Assembly: GCA_031969915.1 (NCBI GenBank)
Contig: DALYJJ010000010.1
Coordinates: forward strand, 6,042-70,041
Direction of reading: 5' to 3'
From: DALYJJ01 sp031969915
Lineage (GTDB): Bacteria; Acidobacteriota; Terriglobia; Bryobacterales; Bryobacteraceae
DNA: 64,000 nucleotides
Under the pieces are notes generated by a model, which saw nothing but the letters and a program-made list of their open reading frames with translations, was not told the DNA's origin and searched no databases. Every line of letters starts with the position of its first letter. Position 1 is the stretch's first letter. Shown in pieces: positions 25,851 through 32,546 of this stretch. The position numbers were made by a program, and so were the translations under genes.

Positions 25851-26978
25851 ATGCATAGGAATACTCAGACAAGAAACAGTCGACGTCGCTTTCTGATTAC
25901 GGGCGGGGCTTTGACCACCTCGCTCATAGGCATCAGCAGCTCCGGCCTTGCCCAATCAGGGGACGGCGGAGGGGGGAAGGGCGCGGCCACCCGCACGCTG
26001 GGTACCGGGAGACAGAGCCTAAGCGTATCTGCGCTTGGACTCGGGTGCATGGGAATGAGCTACCACCGCAGCTTCGTTCCGGAAAGAGGCGCTATGATCC
26101 GGCTGCTTCGGAGCGCGGTCGACTCCGGAGTAACGCTCTTCGACACTGCTGAAGTGTACGGGCCGTATATCAATGAAGCGCTGGTGGGCGAGGCGCTGAG
26201 TCCGGTCCGCAAGGACATTCTGATCTGCTCGAAGTTTGGATTCAATATTCAAAACGGCGAGATGGCCGGGCTCAATAGCAAGCCGGAGCATATCCGGAGA
26301 GTTGTGGAAGAGTCGTTACGACGGCTGAGAACGGACCACATTGACCTGCTGTATCAACATCGTGTGGATCCGCAGGTCCCGATCGAGGACGTGGCCGGGA
26401 CGGTGAAGGATCTGATCGCCCAAGGCAAGGTGCGCCGTTTCGGACTGAGCGAAGCCAATGCGGAGATCATTCGCAAGGCGCATCAGGTCCAGCCGCTGAC
26501 CGCAGTTCAAAGCGAATACTCGCTGATGTGGAGAGGGCCTGAGAGCTCGGTTCTAAAAGTGTGTGAAGAGTTGGGAATCGGATTCGTGCCGTACAGCCCG
26601 TTGTGCCGCGGCTACCTCGCCGGATTCATCAACGAGCGGACGAAGTTCAATCCAAAGAACGACAATCGTGCGACGCTTCCGCGCTATTCGCCAGAAGCGA
26701 TCAAGACGAACTGGGCGATGATCGATCTTCTCACCGAGTTCGGCAATCAACGTGGATTCACCGCGGCACAGGTGGCATTGGCCTGGTTGCAGGCCCAGCG
26801 GCCTTGGATTGTGTCGATTCCCGGCACCACGAAGCTGGCGCACTTGCGCGAGAACTTGATGTCCAGTCAGGTGCGGTTCAGTCCGGAGGAGTTGGAACGG
26901 CTCACACGGGCTGCCTCCGGGATAAGGATCATTGGCGAACGCTATACCGGCCAGTCCGCTCAGCAAGTCAGCAAATGA
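25851..26978 (+). CDS. Aldo/keto reductase with Tat signal
   Basis: 375-residue paralogue of the preceding reductase with an added N-terminal twin-arginine signal: NSRRRFLITGGALTTSLIGI, followed by a Gly-rich linker. It should be folded with its cofactor and exported to the periplasm. Catalytic motifs are retained (LFDTAEVYGPYINEAL, ILICSKFGFNIQ, LLYQHRVDPQVPIED, IVSIPGTTKLAHLRENL). The two proteins are close throughout, pointing to tandem duplication and relocation of one copy. Fourteen bases separate them. A third, more distant relative is at 60141-61124. Confidence 0.9.
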   Translation: MHRNTQTRNSRRRFLITGGALTTSLIGISSSGLAQSGDGGGGKGAATRTLGTGRQSLSVSALGLGCMGMSYHRSFVPERGAMIRLLRSAVDSGVTLFDTAEVYGPYINEALVGEALSPVRKDILICSKFGFNIQNGEMAGLNSKPEHIRRVVEESLRRLRTDHIDLLYQHRVDPQVPIEDVAGTVKDLIAQGKVRRFGLSEANAEIIRKAHQVQPLTAVQSEYSLMWRGPESSVLKVCEELGIGFVPYSPLCRGYLAGFINERTKFNPKNDNRATLPRYSPEAIKTNWAMIDLLTEFGNQRGFTAAQVALAWLQAQRPWIVSIPGTTKLAHLRENLMSSQVRFSPEELERLTRAASGIRIIGERYTGQSAQQVSK

Positions 26979-27034
26979 TCTTGTTTCGATTGAAGCTGGC
27001 CGCGCAGCACCCGAGAAGTGAACATCGCGGAGTG

Positions 27035-27548
27035 ATGGCGCTCTCTCCAGGCGAGAAGCTCGGCCCATATGAATGCCTCGCACTGCTTGGCAGAGGCGGC
27101 ATGAGCGAGGTCTACCGTGCCCGTGACCCCAGGCTAAACCGCGAAGTCGCCATCAAGGTCCTCCCCGCTGCTGTGGCGCAGGACCAGGAGCGCCTGGCGG
27201 CGGTTTGAACGCGAAGCGAGAATCCTGGGGTCGCTCAACCACCCCAATATCGCCCAGGTCTACGGACTGGAGCACATGGGCGACGTGCGCGCCCTCGTCA
27301 TGGAGCTCGTCCCGGGTGCCACCCTCTCCGTCCCGCAACCCCTGGACACCGCACTCAATTGCGCCCGGCAGATCGCCGAAGCGCTGGAGACAACCCACGA
27401 ACTCGGCATCACTCACCGCGACTTGAAGCCGGCCAACACCATGGTCAAGCCGGATGGCGCCGTCAAGGTCCTGGACTTCGGCCTTGCTTCCTCTCCCAAC
27501 CGGAAGCGGCCGCACATCCGCAATGTATCGAATCTGGGACATGGTTGA
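27035..27548 (+). pseudogene. Frameshifted, truncated serine/threonine protein kinase
   Basis: The ATG at 27035 opens MALSPGEKLGPYECLALLGR with the Gly-loop LLGRGGMSEVYRARD and the Lys of VAIKVLP. At about 27200 one extra G shifts the frame (RLAAV then stop at 27208); kinase sequence resumes in the next frame at FEREARILGSLNHPNIAQVY, includes HRDLKPANTMVKPDG and DFGLASS, then loses similarity after NRKRPH and ends at 27548. The activation loop, C-lobe and any sensor region are missing. It resembles the intact kinase at 29829-32513. Its start lies just after the second reductase gene. Confidence 0.85.
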
Positions 27549-27639
27549 AGCCTGGGATGGCCTGCGGCGCCGCGCGCCCCGCGACAGCGTCCACCGCCCG
27601 CCGATCTCAAGACGAGAGCCAGACATCAGAACTGAATGC

Positions 27640-27881
27640 GATGGCTGGCTTAAGGTAGCCGCCGGCGTCACCACCGCCGACGAAGTGGTGCGCGTGACGC
27701 AGGAGTTCTGATCAGCGCAGAATCTCTGCCTCCCGGCCTTCAACGACTACGCCCGTCCCACCTCCAGGCCGCCAATCTCCTCAAGTTTCCAGAAGCGGAC
27801 TCCTGAACACTGCGGGCCGGCGTGTCCGCGACATGGGCGCCGTCAACTCGACCACCGCCGCCTAACTTCCGGGTGGCGCGT
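27640..27881 (+). repeat. Direct repeat, right copy of the gspE 3' end
   Basis: Second copy of 23407-23645, same orientation. It preserves the last codons of gspE (GWLKVAAGVTTADEVVRVTQ, then EF and a stop at 27711) attached to unrelated upstream sequence, plus the non-coding flank. Bases 27549-27639 between the kinase remnant and this copy have no recognisable content. Confidence 0.9.
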
Positions 27882-27884
27882 GAT

Positions 27885-28165
27885 CCGGCCAGGACCGGTG
27901 CCGGGTTGTTTCTGAAGACGCTTCATCGCATCACCGCGATCGACCTCGGTTTTGTTCCAGAGCGTCTCATGGCGTACGAATTCTCGTTCCCGCGTTCCAC
28001 CTCCGACGATCACAAGCGAGCCGTCGCTATGCGGAGTCCTTGGGACCCATGGGTTCTTGGAGTGGCGGCGGTTCTGATGCTCGCCGTCAGCATCGCGGGT
28101 GCGTGGTTGCCGACGGCGCGTGCGGCGGCCATCGATCCCAATCGGCCTTACGCGAGAACTGAACC
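27885..28165 (+). pseudogene. Remnant of an ADOP-type permease with internal deletion
   Basis: One frame reads TGAGLFLKTLHRITAIDLGF then VPERLMAYEFSFP, the segment that in ADOP permeases lies in the middle of the protein just after the second membrane block. After about fifteen unrelated residues it jumps to SPWDPWVLGVAAVLMLAVSI and AGAWLPTARAAAIDP, the last membrane helix and C-terminus of the same family. Roughly 300 residues between and all N-terminal sequence are absent. It begins four bases after the gspE-tail repeat ends. Confidence 0.8.
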
Positions 28166-28296
28166 GAACGAGCTTGTGAGCGGCGAACGCTCTATTTTTC
28201 AACGAATTGAGCCGGCCTCAAGTACATAGATCCACACTTACGGCGAAGGGATCCGGATCTCGCCGACAGGCGACGCGGCTGGTATCCTGGTATTCG

Positions 28297-28536
28297 ATGG
28301 CAATGAACTGGCGCGAACGCATTGCGGTGGACCCCAAGGTCCTCGTTGGCAAACCAGTCATCAAAGGCACTCGGCTCGCCGTCGAGTTTGTCGTAGATCT
28401 TCTTGCCGCCGGGTGGACTCAAGAGCAGATCCTGGACAACTATCCGCACATCTGTCAGGAAGACATCCAAGCCTGCTTGGCCTACGCCGCCGAGCTCCTG
28501 CACACTGAGCACATCGTCCCACTACAGCCTGCATGA
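28297..28536 (+). CDS. DUF433 antitoxin
   Basis: 79-residue DUF433 protein, the antitoxin-like member of a DUF433/DUF5615 pair. ATG at 28297 gives MAMNWRERIAVDPKVLVGKP, and the family signature GKPVIKGTRLAVEFVVDLLA with a following helix-turn-helix (GWTQEQILDNYPHICQEDI) is complete. It is expected to bind DNA and neutralise the downstream nuclease. Its stop overlaps the next start (ATGA, 28533-28536). The region 28166-28296 contains only the tail of the permease remnant and spacer. Confidence 0.9.
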   Translation: MAMNWRERIAVDPKVLVGKPVIKGTRLAVEFVVDLLAAGWTQEQILDNYPHICQEDIQACLAYAAELLHTEHIVPLQPA

Positions 28537-28904
28537 AGTTCGTCGCTGACGAGAACTTCCCGCGAGACGCTCTGCGCCTACTGCGGCAATCCGGATTCGA
28601 CGTCGCCTCCATAGCCGAAACCCATCCCGGACTACCCGACACCGAAGTCCTCGGTATCGCATCGGCCGAGGGCCGAACGCTGCTCACTTTCGACAAGGAC
28701 TTCGGTAGTCTCGCTTTCCGTCAAGGCCTGCCGGCTTCGTGTGGAGTCATCCTGTTCCGAACCAGTTCGCTCACGCCGACGGAGATTGCCGGCCTCGCCA
28801 TTGCCACGCTCCAATCGGGCGTCGCCTGGGCCGGGCACTTCTGCGTGGTCAACGACCGCAAGATCCGCGTCACTCCCTTGCCGCCCCGGCCTATCAGCGC
28901 GTGA
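28533..28904 (+). CDS. DUF5615 PIN-like toxin
   Basis: 123-residue PIN-like (Mut7-C-type) putative ribonuclease. Starts MKFVADENFPRDALRLLRQS with the first acidic residues in ADENFP; further motifs are DTEVLGIASAEGRTLLTFDK with DKDFG, the second acidic cluster, and a C-terminal VVNDRKIRV. The order antitoxin-toxin with four-base overlap is the standard layout for this pair. Intact length. Bases 28905-29028 downstream contain nothing recognised. Confidence 0.88.
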   Translation: MKFVADENFPRDALRLLRQSGFDVASIAETHPGLPDTEVLGIASAEGRTLLTFDKDFGSLAFRQGLPASCGVILFRTSSLTPTEIAGLAIATLQSGVAWAGHFCVVNDRKIRVTPLPPRPISA

Positions 28905-29028
28905 CTCCCTGCTTTCATTGCGCTGAGGCCACGTGGAGACGATAGCCCACGAAAAACGGCGCAGGGATTAGAATCTACCCAGCGGATGGTCGGCAATTCG
29001 GACATTCGATCCTGGTAAGAACGCCAAG

Positions 29029-29358
29029 TCACTGGTAATCGCCCGTGTGTCGAATCCCACGGCCTGCCCTAACCACCGGCACCTTCACCTGGTATCCAAG
29101 CGATCCGAGAACCCGGATCAGCAAGTCCGTCGACACATGTTCGAGATCGTCGTTCAGGATCGCCGTCACCCTCGTCCGCGAGGTCCCCGCTCTCTTCGCG
29201 ATTTCCGCGTGCGTCACCCGGTGTTTACCAACAATCTCCTTCAGACGCTTGACCAGCGCGTACTGAACCTGCCACTCCTTTGCTTCCGTTCCGGAGAGGC
29301 CGAGCGCCTCCGCCAACTCTTCTGGCGTTGCTGCGATCCTCGGTTTCAGATCAGCCAT
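29029..29358 (-). CDS. XRE-family antitoxin
   Basis: 109-residue helix-turn-helix protein. Motifs: LKEIVGKHRVTHAEIAKRAG and TSRTRVTAILNDDLEHVSTD, the XRE HTH of HigA-like antitoxins paired with Gp49-like toxins, then LLIRVLGSLGYQVKVPV. It starts within the 3' end of the toxin gene (eight-base overlap, 29351-29358), the normal toxin-first order. The antitoxin appears intact even though its toxin has lost its 5' end. Confidence 0.88.
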   Translation of the reverse strand: MADLKPRIAATPEELAEALGLSGTEAKEWQVQYALVKRLKEIVGKHRVTHAEIAKRAGTSRTRVTAILNDDLEHVSTDLLIRVLGSLGYQVKVPVVRAGRGIRHTGDYQ

Positions 29359-29635
29359 CGAGAAGCTCCTTCAATCGCTTTCTCCCAAGTTCGACCTCCC
29401 AGCGAGGAGTCCGCTGCGTCTTCTTTGCGAAAGCGTGAAAGACCAGAACACCCTTTGGAGAGGTTGTAAAGTAGAAGACCCGAAAGATTCCGTCCTCACC
29501 AGTTACTCGCAATTCTGAAACACCCGAATGGACCGCCGGCATCGGTCGAGCATTCGGCATGCCGAGCGATTCTCCCATCTGCAGCCGAAACAGCCCGCGT
29601 CCCAGGCGAACTCGTACATCCCTGGGGAACCGGCG
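29351..29635 (-). pseudogene. Gp49-like (HigB-type) toxin missing its N-terminus
   Basis: The frame from the ATG at 29578 gives 75 residues covering the core of a phage Gp49-like/RelE-type toxin (VSELRVTGEDGIFRVFYFTT and VLVFHAFAKKTQRTPRWEVE). Homologous-looking sequence continues upstream of that ATG in frame (FPRDVRVRLGRGLFRLQMGE), which is a conserved helix of the family, up to about 29635. There it meets the gspE-like fragment and the start codon is gone. Either a shortened protein is made from 29578 or the toxin is dead; loss of the helix argues for the latter. Confidence 0.7.
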
Positions 29636-29783
29636 AGATCCGCCAGCGGATCATGGCGAATGAGGACGCCGTCACCATCACCGCCGCCACCCGCCGCAAC
29701 GTCATCGTCGAAATCCGCGCCGGCCCGCCGCAACGGCATGCGTAACCTCCGTGAGGATGGCTGGCTCAAGGTCGCCGCCGGGA
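29636..29783 (+). repeat. Third gspE-like 3' fragment, internally rearranged
   Basis: Bases ~29636-29700 read EIRQRIMANEDAVTITAATR in one frame, similar to gspE residues ELRKLIMANDDAAAITAAAR, and after a short duplication of the CCGCCGCAAC segment, 29722-29783 read RRNGMRNLREDGWLKVAAG, as in gspE. The first part differs at several codons from the intact gene, so the source may be a gspE/pilB paralogue elsewhere. The fragment ends at the kinase gene's 3' flank. Confidence 0.75.
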
Positions 29784-29828
29784 CCCCACCAACTGCTGTG
29801 CCACCTTGTCCATCGCCCACATCGCCCC

Positions 29829-32513
29829 CTAACGCCGCAACGCCGCCATCCAGTCCAGCAGCACCGTCAGGCTCCGCGGACGGGGCGGTACCGCCTTCGC
29901 CCCCTCGGGCAAAGCGTGAACGGCGAAACGCTGCCCGTCACTCGTCATGGCCCAATACTGCGCCGTGCTGAAAGGTTGCAGCGCCGTCGTAAATAGCGGC
30001 TGCGGCGCGCCGAACTCCAGCCCACCCCCGCGCTCACGCACGTCCACCGACACGAACCGGCCGCCCCCCTCGTGAATCACCAACTCCTTCCCGTCCCGAC
30101 GCCACCGTGCCAGACTCCCGCCATTCTTCGAAACGCGCCACTTGCCGTTGCCCGGCGGAAAGCTTTGAACGTAGATTTCGGACTGTCCCGTCTCTGACGA
30201 TGCGAAGGCCAGCCACTTGCCGTTCGGGGAGAACTGCGGCCATGCCTTCCAGTAGCTTCCGCCCAGCAGCGTCTCGGCTTTGTCGGGTTGTGAAAGGGAA
30301 ATCAGTCCAATCTCGTTCGAACTGCCGGCTCCGCCCACCTCGAACGCCAGTTGGCGGCCGTCCGGCGTAATACCCAGATGGTGGAAACTCCCCTTCCGCA
30401 ACAGAATCGGGGTGCCGGTGCCGTCCGCAGACGCCGTGTAAATCCCCCCGGGACCTTCCCTCGAACTTCCCGTGTAGTAAATGCGGCGGCCGTCGGGAGA
30501 ATAAATAGCAGTCGACTCGTTACCGCCGTCCAAGGTAATGCGCGACGCCACGCTACGCGCCAGATCGAGAGTCCAGAGGTCACGCGATCCCCGTTCGTCC
30601 GCGCCCGCTCGGTCGCCGAGGAGTTGCTTGTCGTCCGGCGAGAATTCCAGATGTCCCCATTCGCGCTCGTTGCTTGGGGAGAGGGTCTCCAGCCGCTCGC
30701 CCTTACGGTTCAACAGCACGAGTTCCAGGGGCTGCCGTTCGGCGGAGAGCGTGTGTAACAGCATCACGCGTGCCGGCACTGAGACGTAGGCAGGGAGTTG
30801 GCCGCGCGGCGAGAGCATCAGGCTCTCCGCCAGCGTAAAGGGCTGCGACGTCACCTCTCGCCGGCCGCGGTCGTAACCGACCGCCTGCAGCGTCGCCTGC
30901 GACCGGTACAGGATCGCTCCCCGCGAGAGGCCCGTGTCAGAGGCGTAGAGCGCCTTGCCGCCATTCATCGAGAGAAGACGTTTCGGAGCCTCTTTCTGCT
31001 CCAGGTCTCCGAGCATGACGTGCGCGAGCCCCGGCTTAAAAGAGGAGTACAGGAAGTACCGCCCGTCCGGGAGAAAGCCGGGGAAGCCATGCCCCGTTTC
31101 ACCATTCTCGAGCTTGGTAACCGGCGCCGGCGTTCCTCCGGCGGCAGGCACGCGTTGAATCGGCCCCGCGTTCGATCCGAAGAGGATGACATCCTGCGCG
31201 TTCCAACTGAACCCGCGGATGCTGCCGCTGCCGGTAGACACCGTGGCGGCCCCACCGGTCGACAGGTCCAGTCTCTTCACCTTCTCATCCACGGACAGAA
31301 AAACGATGTGGCTTCCGTCCGCCGAGAACTCGGCGTAGGCGGCGTTATCGGCGCCTTGCAGGTACCGGTATTGCGCTGAGTTCAGTGGCCGGACATAGAG
31401 CCGGTTCTCGTTGCCTCCCTCCCTTACGGCGTGGATGAGCAGCAGGCGGCCATCCGGGGAAACCGCGTGCCCCGCGCTCGAAAAAACAGTGCCTTCCGGA
31501 GGAGACAGTTCAAAGCGCGCCGCGAGGGGAGCCGGCGGCTGAGGCGCCCGGTTGAGCCACCACACCGCGGGGATCACGAGCGCCAGGGCGGCGGCAATGA
31601 CCCAGGGCAGGACGTTCAACCGTTGTCGCTCCGGCGTCGCCATCGCCGGCGCCTCCGGCTCCGCATCCAGTTCCAGTCGTGCGTCCGCAATGTCGTGGAG
31701 ACGCTTCCGGCGATCCCGCTGCAGGCATCGCAGCAGCAGGCGGCGGATGGCGGGCGGCGTATCGCCGGGCAGCACGGAGAAGTCGGCGTCGCTCTTAAGG
31801 ACCGCGGCCAGCGTATCCGCCATCGTCTCGCCGCCGAAGGTCATGCGGCCCGTGAGCATCTCGTGCAGCACCACCCCGAAGGCCCACACGTCCGCGCGCT
31901 TGTCCGCGGCCATGCCGCGCGCCTGTTCCGGACTCATGTACCCGGCGGTTCCCAGAATCACGCCCGCCCGCGAAGCGGCCAGGGAGATGGTCGGGGAATC
32001 GTGCCCGCCGGAGGCTGCCGGGGCTGACTCCGGCTCCAGCGCCTTGGCCAGACCGAAATCCAAAACCTTCACCTGCCCCTCGGGGGTCAGCTTGACGTTC
32101 GCCGGCTTCAAATCGCGGTGGATGATGCCCTTGGAGTGGGCCGCGTCCAGCGCATCGCAGATCTGCCGCGCGATGTCTACTGCTTCGCCCACCGGCACCG
32201 CGCCGCGCCTGATCCGGTCCGCAAGCGTCTCCCCTTCCACCAGCTCCATCACCAGCGCCGGCGCGGGACCGGAGTCCTCGAGGCCGTAGAGAGCCGCAAT
32301 GTTCGAGTGATTCAGAGCGGCGAGAACCTGCGCTTCCCGCTGGAAGCGGATCATGTACTGAGCGTTGGAGGCAAGGTCCGCGGGAAGAACTTTGATCGCG
32401 ACGTCACGGTTCAGCTTCGAGTCGCGCGCACGCCACACCTCCCCCATGCCTCCCGAGCCAAGGGGCGCCGTGATCTCGTAATGGCCGACGCGCGCGCCGG
32501 TAGTTAGGGACAT
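29829..32513 (-). CDS. Transmembrane serine/threonine protein kinase with beta-propeller-like sensor
   Basis: 894-residue receptor-like kinase. Cytoplasmic kinase domain at ~10-275: Gly-loop LGSGGMGEVWRARD, Lys in VAIKVLP, catalytic loop GIIHRDLKPANVKL, DFGLAKA, APE-region GTAGYMSPEQARG and Trp-containing DVWAFGVVLHEMLTG. One membrane helix lies near 305-325 (LPWVIAAALALVIPAVWWL). The outer ~560 residues show repeated TolB/WD40-like blades (FSPDDKQLLGDRAG; YSPDGRRIYYTGSS; FSPNGKWLAFASSE). Kinase subfamily is PknB-like. It follows the ADOP permease gene by 33 bases on the same strand, so PadR, permease and kinase may be one operon. Intact. Confidence 0.93.
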   Translation of the reverse strand: MSLTTGARVGHYEITAPLGSGGMGEVWRARDSKLNRDVAIKVLPADLASNAQYMIRFQREAQVLAALNHSNIAALYGLEDSGPAPALVMELVEGETLADRIRRGAVPVGEAVDIARQICDALDAAHSKGIIHRDLKPANVKLTPEGQVKVLDFGLAKALEPESAPAASGGHDSPTISLAASRAGVILGTAGYMSPEQARGMAADKRADVWAFGVVLHEMLTGRMTFGGETMADTLAAVLKSDADFSVLPGDTPPAIRRLLLRCLQRDRRKRLHDIADARLELDAEPEAPAMATPERQRLNVLPWVIAAALALVIPAVWWLNRAPQPPAPLAARFELSPPEGTVFSSAGHAVSPDGRLLLIHAVREGGNENRLYVRPLNSAQYRYLQGADNAAYAEFSADGSHIVFLSVDEKVKRLDLSTGGAATVSTGSGSIRGFSWNAQDVILFGSNAGPIQRVPAAGGTPAPVTKLENGETGHGFPGFLPDGRYFLYSSFKPGLAHVMLGDLEQKEAPKRLLSMNGGKALYASDTGLSRGAILYRSQATLQAVGYDRGRREVTSQPFTLAESLMLSPRGQLPAYVSVPARVMLLHTLSAERQPLELVLLNRKGERLETLSPSNEREWGHLEFSPDDKQLLGDRAGADERGSRDLWTLDLARSVASRITLDGGNESTAIYSPDGRRIYYTGSSREGPGGIYTASADGTGTPILLRKGSFHHLGITPDGRQLAFEVGGAGSSNEIGLISLSQPDKAETLLGGSYWKAWPQFSPNGKWLAFASSETGQSEIYVQSFPPGNGKWRVSKNGGSLARWRRDGKELVIHEGGGRFVSVDVRERGGGLEFGAPQPLFTTALQPFSTAQYWAMTSDGQRFAVHALPEGAKAVPPRPRSLTVLLDWMAALRR

Positions 32514-32546
32514 GATCGGGTTGCGTCGATTGTAGCGAAGCCGGCC

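Noticed and set aside
23479..27640. Integrative mobile element
   Set aside because: Direct repeats are present, but there is no integrase, transposase or terminal inverted repeat, so the term would go beyond the evidence.
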